Assembly: GCA_023150345.1 (NCBI GenBank)
Contig: JAKLLB010000001.1
Location: forward strand, 116,224-180,223
Length of the DNA: 64,000 nucleotides
Direction of reading: 5' to 3'
Source of the DNA: Aquabacterium sp.
GTDB lineage: Bacteria > Pseudomonadota > Gammaproteobacteria > Burkholderiales > Burkholderiaceae_C
Shown here: one piece after another, positions 9,499 through 16,921 of the stretch
Layout of the letters: every line of letters begins with the position of its first letter
Numbering within the stretch: the stretch's first letter is position 1
Program-made: the position numbers and the translations under genes
The notes under the pieces: generated by a model
Told to the model about the DNA's origin: nothing
Databases searched by the model: none
Seen by the model: the letters and a program-made list of their open reading frames with translations, nothing else

Positions 9499-11706
9499 CT
9501 AGAACCGGGTCCCCAGGCGAACTTCAAAGGTCCGCGGCGGGGCGTAGGTCTGCAGATCGTAGAAGCCCTGTGTGTAGTTCCGGTTGGACAGATAGGTCTT
9601 GTCGGTCAGGTTGCGGCCAATCAGCGACACATAGGTCTTGCCGCCGGCGAACGCGTAGCGCAGGCTGGCATTGACGAGGGTTACCGCATCTTCGCGCTCG
9701 AAGGCCGTGTTCTGGAAAGCCGGGAAGATGACGGCGCTCTGGTGGTTGACTTCGGCGCGCATCGTCAACAGGCCACTGCCCAGCGCATGGCGGTATTCGG
9801 CGCCGACCGTGGCCGAGCCCTTCGGCGTCAAGGGCAGCGGCGTTCCGCTCATGTCGGTGCGCGTCGCGGGCGAGATGTAGTTCTTCAACGCGCTGTCGAC
9901 GTAGGCCGCATTGATGTCCAGTGTCAGGTCGCGGGTCGGACGCCCGACCAAGGTGAGCTCCAGGCCCTTGACGCTCGCCTTTGCTGCATTGGAAATCGGC
10001 GTCTGGTTTCCCACCACGGTGCGCAGCTGAAGGTCGGTGTAGCCATAGTAGAACGCTGCCGCGTCCAGCTCGATCCGACCTGCAGCCGCGCTCAGCTTCG
10101 TGCCCAGTTCGTAGGCGCGGATCTTCTCGGGCCTGTAGGTCGACACGGGTGGATTGAAGTTGATCCCGCCGCTCTTGAAGCCCGTGGTGACACTTGCGTA
10201 GATCATCGTCGCCTTGTCCAGGCGGTGCTGCAGCAAGACCTTGGGCGTGAATCGGCTGGAGGTCACGCTGCGATCGCCGCCGAACGGATTGAGCTGAAAG
10301 GTGCTGAAGTCGATCACGTTTCCGCTGGACGCGCCTTGCTGCCGCTCGCGTGTCTGGCGCGCTCCGACCAGCAGCGAGGTCTGGTCCGCAAATTGCCAGG
10401 TCACCTCACCGAACACGGCGCTGTTGCGCGCCGTGGAGTCGTAGGCCAGCTCGAAGAGCGTGAAGGGGCTCAGGTCGACGGGGTAGAAGTTCGAGTCCTC
10501 GATCAAGGAGGTGCCCGAGGTCTTCTCGCGCGAGAAGTACAGGCCGGAAGTCCAGCTGAGGGCGGGCCCCCAGCGGCCGCTGAGTTGGAACTCCTGCGAG
10601 AGGAAGCTGGACTTGTCGCTGCCGGCCGAGTTCTCGAGGAAACCGCCCACACCGTCGGAGTCCTGTGCCGACCGGCTGCGGTAGTTCACGTGCCCGGTGA
10701 TCGATTTGAACTCGAGGTCGCGGCCGAGGTCGGCCGTCACGGTGGCGGCCACCACATGGCCCCGACGCGACGCGTCGGCCGGCGTGTCCAAACGGATCCT
10801 GCGCTCCGATTCCCGTTGCGGCGCACCGGACTGGAACACGAACGCGTCGGTCGTCGCCGGGTTGTGGCTCGCACCCAGGCCCAGCGTGCCCTGGTCGTCG
10901 ACGCCCTGCACCAACAGCTTGAGCCGCACGTCCCGGGTGAGGTCGAACACCCCGTTCATGCGCAGGGCGGAGAAGTCACGGGCGTCGATGTCACCGCCGC
11001 CGGTGCCGATGTTCTTGGTGTAGCCGTTGTCCCTGGTGCGCGCCGCGCTGATCCTCAAGCTGCCGGAGTCGCCCATGCCGACGTTGACCCCGGCCTGCGC
11101 ACGCAACAAGCCAAAAGACCCGGCACCGACGAAACCGTCGAAACCGGTGCCACCCCGCGGGGCACGCGCCACGAAGTTGATGACGCCTGCGGTCGCGTTG
11201 CGACCGTACAAGGTGCCTTCGGGCCCCTTCAACACCTCGACGCGGTCGAGATCGAAGACCTCTCCCAGCGCTAGTGCAGGGCGCGGGAGGTAGATGCCGT
11301 CCAGGTGCACGGCGGTCGATGCAGAGCCACCCCGAGCGCTGGCGTTGTTGCTGACACCGCGGAGCGACACACTGGCCTGACCGATGGCATTCACCACCTT
11401 CAGCCCCGGCGTGCGGTACTGCAGTTCTTCGAGCTGCGTGACGCCGGTGTTCTCCAGCGCGGCGCCCGAGAAGACGTTCATTGACTGCGGTACATCCTGA
11501 CCCCGTTCCTCGCGCTTGCGGGCCGTGACGGTGATGGTCTGCGGGGTTAGCGCTTCTTCGGCAGTGGCACCAGGCGTTGCCCCAGGCGCCGGAGCGCTCT
11601 GTGCCCAGGCCACCAACGTCGGTGAGAGGGTGGTCAGCGCACAGGCAACGCGCACCGCGCGCGCCACGACGGACAAGGCGGTCCGGTTCTGGTATCGATG
11701 AATCAT
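9499..11706 (-). CDS. TonB-dependent outer-membrane receptor
   Basis: A 735-residue TonB-dependent receptor. It has an N-terminal signal peptide (cleavage near ALTTLSPTLVAWAQS), a plug domain beginning QTITVTARKREERGQDVPQS with the VEVLKGPEGTLYGRNATAG signature, and a 22-strand barrel region ending in a terminal Phe (VRLGTRF), as outer-membrane insertion requires. It is the first gene of the minus-strand operon with S9 and DUF885 peptidases. This suggests import of an oligopeptide or peptide-bearing ligand rather than iron, although the iron-complex subfamily signature is similar and the ligand cannot be read from sequence. Confidence 0.92.
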   Translation of the reverse strand: MIHRYQNRTALSVVARAVRVACALTTLSPTLVAWAQSAPAPGATPGATAEEALTPQTITVTARKREERGQDVPQSMNVFSGAALENTGVTQLEELQYRTPGLKVVNAIGQASVSLRGVSNNASARGGSASTAVHLDGIYLPRPALALGEVFDLDRVEVLKGPEGTLYGRNATAGVINFVARAPRGGTGFDGFVGAGSFGLLRAQAGVNVGMGDSGSLRISAARTRDNGYTKNIGTGGGDIDARDFSALRMNGVFDLTRDVRLKLLVQGVDDQGTLGLGASHNPATTDAFVFQSGAPQRESERRIRLDTPADASRRGHVVAATVTADLGRDLEFKSITGHVNYRSRSAQDSDGVGGFLENSAGSDKSSFLSQEFQLSGRWGPALSWTSGLYFSREKTSGTSLIEDSNFYPVDLSPFTLFELAYDSTARNSAVFGEVTWQFADQTSLLVGARQTRERQQGASSGNVIDFSTFQLNPFGGDRSVTSSRFTPKVLLQHRLDKATMIYASVTTGFKSGGINFNPPVSTYRPEKIRAYELGTKLSAAAGRIELDAAAFYYGYTDLQLRTVVGNQTPISNAAKASVKGLELTLVGRPTRDLTLDINAAYVDSALKNYISPATRTDMSGTPLPLTPKGSATVGAEYRHALGSGLLTMRAEVNHQSAVIFPAFQNTAFEREDAVTLVNASLRYAFAGGKTYVSLIGRNLTDKTYLSNRNYTQGFYDLQTYAPPRTFEVRLGTRF

Positions 11707-11984
11707 GGCAACGGTCCTGTCGTCTGGGGATACGGTTCGCCGACTTTCATGGCGAATGCGCCAGCCTAGACGTGCGCGGCCCGGCGAGCCATATCAAAAA
11801 CGTGCTACGTCCGCGCCGGCCGTCGCGGACGGGCCAATCGGCGTGACTTGCCAATGAGCAGCACCGTCAACTGGTAAGCGCGCAGGCGCTCGAACAAAGT
11901 CCCCGGCGGCCGAAGCCGGCAGCGCTGCGGACGCTGGTGATGACCTGGACCATCGGTGCTGGGTAGCATCGCCGACGTACGCCG
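11707..11984. other. Intergenic leader of the receptor operon
   Basis: Non-coding stretch between the receptor start and the enolase-superfamily relic. It should hold the promoter of the receptor/peptidase operon on the minus strand, but I cannot place convincing -35 and -10 boxes. No convincing gene is present. Confidence 0.4.
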
Positions 11985-12213
11985 ACGGGCGAGTGGCTCG
12001 AACGACGAATGCCCGCGCTGTTGGACCTGGACATCGAGTTCGTCGAGCAGCCTGTGCGCCGTGGCGCGGGCCACCAGCTTGACGGCCTGCAGTCGCCGAT
12101 TCCGGCGGTGGCCAACGAGTCGTGCGTGGGCCAGCGGTCGCCGCGGCAGATGGTGAAGCGCTGTGTCGGCGTCAACATCATGCTCCACGAGACCAGCGTA
12201 CGGCTGTGGTCAG
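11985..12213 (+). pseudogene. Relic of an enolase-superfamily (mandelate racemase-like) gene
   Basis: One plus-strand frame reads like the C-terminal barrel of mandelate racemase/muconate cycloisomerase enzymes: GEWLERRMPALLDLDIEFVEQP, then QLDGL, IPAVANES, RQMVKR and GVNIMLHET, in the order and spacing seen in that superfamily. A stop (TAG at 11964) lies just upstream in this frame, and the likely preceding segment is in another frame. No start codon, N-terminal domain or C terminus remains. It ends about 60 bases before the XRE gene, marking an old deletion at the edge of the toxin-antitoxin island. Confidence 0.5.
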
Positions 12214-12271
12214 CTCGCGACCCGCGGTGCCGCTGGCGAGGGCCTGGCGGGTTCGGTCCGGAGGCGCTAGA

Positions 12272-12799
12272 ATGTCCAAAATATTCGACAATTATTCTGG
12301 CCAAGCTGTGGACCTCTCCAACCTGGGCACCATCATCCGCGAGCGGCGCGAGGCGCTGGGACTGACGCAGTCCCGGCTTGCGCAACTGAGCGGGCTTTCG
12401 CGGCAGACGCTGGTCGGCCTGGAAGCGGGCGCCCTGAGCGATCTGGGATTCAACCGGGTCGCCCAGGTGCTGGCCGTGCTGGGGCTGGACCTCGATCCGC
12501 CCAGCCAGGCCGCGCGCGCCCGGAAGCGGGGCCTGTGGATGGCGGCGAAGAACGCCAGCGTGAGCTACGTCCATGAGGTGCCGCCCGACACGCTCGGCCA
12601 TGCGCTGGTCAGCGGCAGCGTACCGAAGGGCTACGCGGCCCACCTGACGCACCTGCTCGACGAGGCGCCGGTGCCCCTGGTGGTGATGGCCGTGGAGGAA
12701 GCCGCCGCGAACGAGGGCGTGGCCCCCAAGGCTGTTTGGCGCAACGTCGCGAAGCTCGCCAGGTCACTGGCCGTGCACCGGCAGGGCCTCTGGGCGTGA
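12272..12799 (+). CDS. XRE-family antitoxin/regulator
   Basis: A 175-residue protein with an N-terminal Cro/CI-type helix-turn-helix at about residues 15-65 (ERREALGLTQSRLAQLSGLS, then QTLVGLEAG). The C-terminal half ([17 protein letters not shown] end) is a conserved partner region. GGAGG at 12260-12264 sits seven bases before the ATG. It lies ten bases upstream of an AbiEii-type nucleotidyltransferase gene, the usual order for an antitoxin-toxin pair. Two decayed copies of its 3' end occur at 13.86 and 14.74 kb, so this module has been duplicated locally. Confidence 0.78.
   Translation: MSKIFDNYSGQAVDLSNLGTIIRERREALGLTQSRLAQLSGLSRQTLVGLEAGALSDLGFNRVAQVLAVLGLDLDPPSQAARARKRGLWMAAKNASVSYVHEVPPDTLGHALVSGSVPKGYAAHLTHLLDEAPVPLVVMAVEEAAANEGVAPKAVWRNVAKLARSLAVHRQGLWA
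12273..12290. promoter_or_regulatory. Candidate autoregulatory operator over the XRE start
   Basis: TGTC-N10-GACA half sites flank an AT-rich core containing AATATT, overlapping the ATG of the XRE regulator in otherwise GC-rich DNA. Antitoxins of this type usually bind their own promoter. If this is the operator and promoter, translation may begin at a later codon, such as the GTG near 12308. Confidence 0.4.
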
Positions 12800-12809
12800 T
12801 GAGCGTGCA

Positions 12810-13469
12810 ATGAGGTCGCTGCCGTCTGGCCCCTGGGAAGTGCTGTTCCAGCGAGCGCTGCAGCTGGTCGACGACATCCAGCGCCATGGGGGGCTTGCGG
12901 ACCCGTTCTGGACCTTCGGAGGCGGGACCGTCCTGATGTTCAGGTACGGACACCGCCTCAGCAAGGACATCGACATCTTCGTGCCGGATCCGCAGTACCT
13001 CGGCTACGTGACGCCCCGACTCAGCGACACGGCGGCATCGCTGACCGAGGAGTACACGGAGATGCCGGGCTCGTTCGTCAAGCTGCAGTTCGAGGAAGGC
13101 GAGATCGACTTCGTGGCCGCACCGAACCTCACCGACGCGGCCTGGGAGCGGTGGGAGATCCAGGGGCGGCCGGTGCGCGTCGAGACGGCTGCGGAGGTGA
13201 TCGCCAAGAAGATGTACCACCGCGGGGACCGTGCGACGGCGCGCGATCTGTTCGACCTCGCCATGGTGGTCGAGCGGGAGCCGGATGCGCTGGCGGCAGC
13301 CGCGCCTTTCCTCGTGCGGCACCGGGACAGGTTCCTGGAGCAGATCAGGCAACCCGGGGCCGGGTTTGTGGCGACCTTCGAGGCGATCGCTGCGACCGGG
13401 TATCAGCCGAGCATGGAGCACTGCGCAGAGGTTGCCACCGCCTACCTTTCCGCGTTGAAGGACGGATAA
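12810..13469 (+). CDS. AbiEii/AbiGii-type nucleotidyltransferase toxin
   Basis: A 219-residue protein of the AbiEii/AbiGii (DUF1814-like) nucleotidyltransferase family, whose known members are toxins or abortive phage-infection effectors that modify RNA. The glycine motif GGGTVLMF (from residue 37) and the metal-binding acidic pair Asp53 and Asp55 in RLSKDIDIF are present. A helical region with RDLFDLAMV follows, typical of the family. It is paired with the XRE gene just upstream, not with the more common AbiEi antitoxin. ATG 12810 has no clear Shine-Dalgarno, consistent with low translation of a toxin. Confidence 0.78.
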   Translation: MRSLPSGPWEVLFQRALQLVDDIQRHGGLADPFWTFGGGTVLMFRYGHRLSKDIDIFVPDPQYLGYVTPRLSDTAASLTEEYTEMPGSFVKLQFEEGEIDFVAAPNLTDAAWERWEIQGRPVRVETAAEVIAKKMYHRGDRATARDLFDLAMVVEREPDALAAAAPFLVRHRDRFLEQIRQPGAGFVATFEAIAATGYQPSMEHCAEVATAYLSALKDG

Positions 13470-13520
13470 GCATCGCGACGTTGCGGGCGACGGGCAGGAC
13501 CGCCAGAATGTCGTTGCTGA

Positions 13521-13643
13521 TGGTCTCAAGACGTCCCATGCGGACAAGGGGAACAGACGGGGGAACAAGTCAGTTTTCCTCGGCGCTTTTCCCAATGAGA
13601 TCAACAGCTTAGGTCGCCGTTTTGGATCCCATCAGCCACCCCA
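13521..13643. repeat. 123-bp direct repeat, copy 1 (att-like)
   Basis: Matches 15984-16106 over its full length with scattered substitutions and no length change. It contains two GGGGAACA boxes 12 bases apart (13548 and 13560). Its end, AGGTCGCCG-TTTT-GGATCCCATCAGCCACCCC in pattern, looks like a decayed tRNA T-arm and acceptor strand, which is where many integrases insert. Together with copy 2 it brackets the VapBC and DUF1778/GNAT modules. Confidence 0.65.
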
Positions 13644-13767
13644 TCCCAGCGTTTCATCAGGTCCCATGCCGGACCGAACTTCCCGCCAAATCAACGACTT
13701 TGCCGGTCGCTTGAGTCGGGTAGGTTCCTGCCGTCCCACGGCAGCGCAGCGAAGGTGGGGAAACATG

Positions 13768-13816
13768 TAGGGGAACAAATGGCGTTCGTCATGCCAATTG
13801 GAGTTCTGTTCCCCTA
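13768..13816. repeat. Inverted repeat ahead of an integrase start remnant
   Basis: TAGGGGAACA (13768-13777) and its exact complement TGTTCCCCTA (13807-13816) are separated by 29 bases, ending at the ATG of the integrase remnant. The GGGGAACA core is the same as in the flanking direct repeats. This could be an integrase arm-binding or operator site. Confidence 0.5.
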
Positions 13817-13923
13817 TGCTCACCGACAAGCAGTGCAAGAACGCGTCCTGTCCAGAGGTATGGCGCCATGGTGCGAAGCTCGCCAAGTCACTGGCGGTGC
13901 ACCGGCAGGGCCTGTGGGCGTGA
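13816..13923 (+). pseudogene. Chimeric remnant: integrase start joined to XRE antitoxin tail
   Basis: A 35-codon frame opens with MLTDKQCKNASCPE, which closely resembles the first residues of tyrosine integrases with an Arm-type DNA-binding domain. It continues without a frame break into [21 protein letters not shown], the tail of the XRE protein encoded at 12272-12799. The join is near 13858. It records a recombination or deletion that removed the rest of an integrase. Whether the 35-residue peptide is made is unknown. Confidence 0.55.
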
Positions 13924-13976
13924 TGCCCGCTTGATGAACTCGCTGCCGTCCGGCCCCTGGGAAGTGCTGTTCCAGC
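13924..13976 (+). pseudogene. Duplicated 5' end of the AbiEii-type toxin gene
   Basis: ATG at 13934 opens MNSLPSGPWEVLFQ, nearly identical to the first residues of the toxin at 12810, then runs into unrelated sequence at the vapC stop (13977). Together with the preceding antitoxin tail it is a second copy of the antitoxin/toxin junction, cut by the vapBC module. Confidence 0.6.
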
Positions 13977-14387
13977 TCAGGTCAGGTTGGAAACCCAGTT
14001 CTCCGCCATAAGGCCGGGCACGCGCTCGAACTCGCCGAGATTGTTGGTCACCAGGGTGAGGCCTTCGCTTCGCGCATGGGCGGCGATGTGCAGGTCGTTC
14101 ACGCCGATTGTCCGGCCCACCTTCTCGAGCGCGCTGCGGATGGCGCCATAGTGCTGCGAGGCCTTGGCGGTGTAGGGCAGCACCTCCAGCAAGCTGGCGA
14201 ATTCCTCCACCACCGCCAGGTTCTGAGCCACCTTCGCGCTCTTCTCGGCGCCATAGAACAGTTCGCTCAGCGTGATGGCGGAGATCGCCATGCGGCCAGC
14301 GTTCTCGTTGAAGATGCCCATCACCTCGATCGGCCGCCGCTTGATGACGTAGATGACGATGTTGGTGTCGAGCATGAACTTCAGCAT
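13977..14387 (-). CDS. vapC: VapC-type PIN-domain toxin
   Basis: A 136-residue PIN-domain ribonuclease, the toxin of a type II VapBC system. The acidic metal-binding residues are visible: Asp7 in MLDTNIVIY, Glu42 in TLSELFYGAEK and Asp in GVNDLHIAAHA, followed by TNNLGEFERVPGL. Known VapC toxins cleave tRNA or rRNA when freed from VapB. It follows vapB by 13 bases on the minus strand, the normal order. It appears intact, unlike most material around it. Confidence 0.93.
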   Translation of the reverse strand: MLKFMLDTNIVIYVIKRRPIEVMGIFNENAGRMAISAITLSELFYGAEKSAKVAQNLAVVEEFASLLEVLPYTAKASQHYGAIRSALEKVGRTIGVNDLHIAAHARSEGLTLVTNNLGEFERVPGLMAENWVSNLT

Positions 14388-14400
14388 CGCGGGTACCTTG

Positions 14401-14634
14401 TCAAAGGGACTCGCGTTCGGGCTGTTGCTGAGAGGCGCGCTCGACCAGGAAGTCGTCGGACGCCTTGGGGCCGTTCAAGAAGAACTCGTCCCACGTGTGT
14501 CCCACCGGGGAGATGATGCGATCGACCCCCCGGGCTCGCACCTGAACCTTCTTCACGCCTTCGGGCAGGCGCACATCGGCGGGCAGGCGCACGGCCTGCG
14601 AGCGGTTGTTGGTGAAGACGGAGGTGATGCTCAT
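14401..14634 (-). CDS. vapB: VapB-type antitoxin
   Basis: A 77-residue antitoxin with the AbrB/VapB N-terminal fold ([18 protein letters not shown], then [13 protein letters not shown]) and a C-terminal toxin-binding tail ([18 protein letters not shown]). ATG 14634 is chosen because homologues start MSITxVFxNNRSQA. An in-frame GTG four codons earlier is possible and neither has a clear ribosome binding site. A frame-shifted copy of this gene lies at 27.4-27.6 kb. Confidence 0.9.
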   Translation of the reverse strand: MSITSVFTNNRSQAVRLPADVRLPEGVKKVQVRARGVDRIISPVGHTWDEFFLNGPKASDDFLVERASQQQPERESL

Positions 14635-15056
14635 TGGAGTCGGCACGAGTTGGGATATGGCATGAGTATATGGCGGAACGTGCCCTTCGCGTACTTCATC
14701 GACGGCGGTGCGGATGACGGACGGGTTGTCACGCGGAAGCCGCCGCGAAGGAGGGCGTGCCCCCGAAGACCGTGTGGCGCAACGTCGCGAAGCTCGCCAG
14801 GTCGCTGGCCGTGCATCGGCAAGGCCTGCGGGCGTGATGACCTCGTGATGAAGCCGCTGCCATCTGCGCTCGGTCAGCCATGCGATGGCGGCGCGGCCCG
14901 CGTCTTCGTGGTCGCGCGGGCGCAGCGGGTGAAAGTTCATGCGTGAGCTCAGGTTTGGTGCATGCAGGTGGCCGGGCTGTTGCCGAACGAAGCCGCGGCA
15001 AGGCACTGTGCTGGGCGCTGGTGGGGTATGGACGAAGAACAGCGTTTCGTGGTCTT
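14635..15056. other. Relic-bearing spacer between vapB and the DUF1778 gene
   Basis: No intact gene. It contains the antitoxin-tail relic at 14739-14870 and, to its right, sequence I cannot assign. The vapBC promoter should lie in the first part, on the minus strand. Confidence 0.4.
14739..14870 (+). pseudogene. Third copy of the XRE-antitoxin tail and toxin start
   Basis: This segment aligns with 12692-12830: GCGGAAGCCGCCGCGAA, then GTGTGGCGCAACGTCGCGAA and GCTCGCCAGGTCGCTGG, through the TGATGA stop region to the first toxin codons. It diverges after the toxin start. No functional frame remains. Confidence 0.65.
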
Positions 15057-15073
15057 GTATGCTATTGTCATAC
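15057..15073. promoter_or_regulatory. Candidate operator of the DUF1778/GNAT module
   Basis: Perfect inverted repeat GTATG-N7-CATAC lying 20 bases before the DUF1778 start, in a locally AT-richer stretch. Ribbon-helix-helix antitoxins of this family bind such short palindromes to repress their own operon. Confidence 0.5.
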
Positions 15074-15092
15074 GCCTCTCGGGAGAGTCCTC

Positions 15093-15365
15093 ATGCCAAC
15101 CGCTTCCGCCGCCGTTCTGAGTGTTCGCGTCAGTGCCAGCGAGCGTGCCTTGCTGGAGGCCGCGGCCGAACAGGCCAGTACCAATCTCAGTGACTTCGTG
15201 AGGCGGCGCGCTCTCGAAGCCGCCGAGACCGACCTGCTCAATCGCCGTATCGTGACGATCGCGGCGAAGGACTGGGCCAAGTTCGAGGCGTGGGCCAGTG
15301 CGCCGGCGAGGGAAGTTTCGGCGCTTCGAAGACTGTCCAAGACTCGCCCCGTCTGGCAGAAGTGA
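15093..15365 (+). CDS. DUF1778 antitoxin (TacA-like)
   Basis: A 90-residue type II antitoxin with an N-terminal ribbon-helix-helix (VLSVRVSASERALLEAAAEQ, then NLSDFVRRRALEAA) and a C-terminal toxin-binding segment ending TRPVWQK. GGGAGAG (15081-15087) precedes the ATG. Its stop overlaps the GTG start of the acetyltransferase as GTGA. A decayed copy is found at 25.1 kb with an internal stop. Confidence 0.92.
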   Translation: MPTASAAVLSVRVSASERALLEAAAEQASTNLSDFVRRRALEAAETDLLNRRIVTIAAKDWAKFEAWASAPAREVSALRRLSKTRPVWQK

Positions 15366-15895
15366 CCTCAGACACAACGGCCGCTTTCACGCCGCCGCGA
15401 CCTCTGGCGGCCGATGACGACACGGCGGCGTTCGATTGCGGGCGCGACGCATTGAACCACTGGTTCCGCCGCCACGCCTGGCGCAACCAGGAACTGGGGG
15501 TCTCGCGGACGACCGTGATCTGCGATGGGGAAGCTGGCGGCATCGTTGGCTACGTGAGCCTGTCGACGGCGCAGGTCGAGCGAGCTTGGTTGCCCAAGGC
15601 GAAGCAACGCCATCGACCTGATCCGTTGCCCGCCATCCTGCTGGGGCAGTTGGCGGTCGACCTGCGGTGGCAGGGGCAGGGCATTGCGCGATCGCTGATG
15701 TTCTATGCGCTCACAACGGCAGTGCGCCTGTCCGACCAGGTCGGCTGCTTCTGCGTGCTGACGCATCCGCTGGATGACGATGTGCGGGCGCTCTATGCGG
15801 CCTTTGGATTCGAGGACCTTCCGTTCGATCCTGGGCACAGCATGGCGGTTCGGATCGCGGATCTGGTTCGCAGCGGCTTCGGGGCAGCTGGCTGA
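15362..15895 (+). CDS. GNAT acetyltransferase toxin (TacT-like)
   Basis: A 177-residue GNAT-fold protein of the kind that pairs with DUF1778 antitoxins. Characterised relatives acetylate the amino group of charged tRNAs and stop translation. The acetyl-CoA-binding motif is visible as QLAVDLRWQGQGIARSLM, with the upstream AAFDCGRDALNHWFRRHA segment and the Tyr-containing LYAAFGFEDLP end typical of the family. GTG 15362 overlaps the antitoxin stop, which decides the start. A truncated, frame-shifted copy lies at 25.36 kb. Confidence 0.9.
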   Translation: MTSDTTAAFTPPRPLAADDDTAAFDCGRDALNHWFRRHAWRNQELGVSRTTVICDGEAGGIVGYVSLSTAQVERAWLPKAKQRHRPDPLPAILLGQLAVDLRWQGQGIARSLMFYALTTAVRLSDQVGCFCVLTHPLDDDVRALYAAFGFEDLPFDPGHSMAVRIADLVRSGFGAAG

Positions 15896-15983
15896 GATTG
15901 CATCTCCCAGCTCAATGACGTCGATGTGCCAGGGAGGAGCCGTTGCGACGGCCGCGGGATCGCACCAGAATGGAAGCTGTTGG

Positions 15984-16106
15984 TGGTCTCATGAAGTCCC
16001 GCGCGGACTGGGGGAACAGACAGGGGAACAGCGCGCGATGCTTCCTTTATTTCCTCAATGAGATCAACAACTCAGGTCGCCGTTTCGTATCCCATCAGCC
16101 ACCCCA
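15984..16106. repeat. 123-bp direct repeat, copy 2 (att-like)
   Basis: Partner of 13521-13643, same length and orientation, 2463 bases away. It carries two GGGGAACA boxes (16011 and 16023), again 12 bases apart, and the same tRNA-3'-end-like tail finishing CCCATCAGCCACCCCA. The surrounding 15896-16333 stretch holds no gene I can support. Confidence 0.65.
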
Positions 16107-16333
16107 AGCAACAACGGGCGCAAGCCCCGCTGTCGTTGGAGTGCTGCTTGGCCGAATGCTCTCGCCGGCAGGCTGCGCCAGCGAGGCGAAACGGCGGGCA
16201 CTTGAGGGGGCTTTCGGCAGCGACTCTTGCTTAGGGGTATCCACGCTGGCGCGCACTGCGGTTTGAGCCCGGGAGCCTCCACCAAGCCTAGGCAGAAACG
16301 GCCCGGCCAGCGGTTGATCATGGCTTGGCTCGT

Positions 16334-16834
16334 TCAGGTTCCCATCAGATAGGCCCGTACCACCACGGTTTCGCGTTCGGGCCGCAGAGTCTTCAGCGTA
16401 CCGACGAAGATCCGCCTGTTCAGCCAATGGTGGGAGCCGGCTGGCGCATGCACGGACAGGTGTGAGATGGCGTAGCGCTCCGGCGTCACCGTGTCGTCGA
16501 TGAGGACCCGGTTGTCCACCGTGAGTACGGAACCATCGTCGATGGCCATCTCGTAAAGGGCGTGCAGTTCCTTCACTCCATCGCGCCGCAGCAGTTGCCG
16601 GTCGGCCCCGCCCGGTCGGACGCTGCCGCGCAGGGCTTCGAAGCCCGGCCCGCCCCAGAATCGCCCGCCGCGGATGGGCACGATGAAGCGCTCGCCCTGC
16701 GGGCCAGCGCCGAGCGACTCGCGCTGGTCGATGTCGATCAGCGCGGTCCAGGCGAGGCGGGCAAGAGGTGGTGGTGTCGACCGGCTGTCGGCCAAGGCCA
16801 AGAGGTGGGCAAGGTCGTCGTCGTGGGTACTCAT
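16334..16834 (-). CDS. DUF3237 domain protein
   Basis: A 166-residue protein of the DUF3237 family, a small beta-barrel of unknown function. The family pattern is clear: PIRGGRFWGGPGFEALRGSV, GGADRQLLRRDGV, then ALYEMAIDDGSVLTVDNRV and a late LNRRIFVG. It is the nearest downstream gene of the LysR regulator on the same strand (87-base gap), so the two may be co-transcribed. No enzymatic role can be given. Confidence 0.8.
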   Translation of the reverse strand: MSTHDDDLAHLLALADSRSTPPPLARLAWTALIDIDQRESLGAGPQGERFIVPIRGGRFWGGPGFEALRGSVRPGGADRQLLRRDGVKELHALYEMAIDDGSVLTVDNRVLIDDTVTPERYAISHLSVHAPAGSHHWLNRRIFVGTLKTLRPERETVVVRAYLMGT

Positions 16835-16921
16835 TCGAGGCTCTCATTGAAGGGGTGCGAGGGAACGTCGAGGCGTCGCCGCGGCTGTGCTGCAGGGTGG
16901 GCGCCTGGTGCGCCGGGCGCC

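Noticed and set aside
13600-13643. A functional tRNA gene at the end of the direct repeat
   Set aside because: Only a T-arm/acceptor-like tail is present; there is no D-arm or anticodon arm of proper form, and the T-loop is altered in both copies.
13632-13886. 84-codon minus-strand frame in the repeat region
   Set aside because: It spans the inverted repeat and the integrase remnant antisense, and its protein matches no family.
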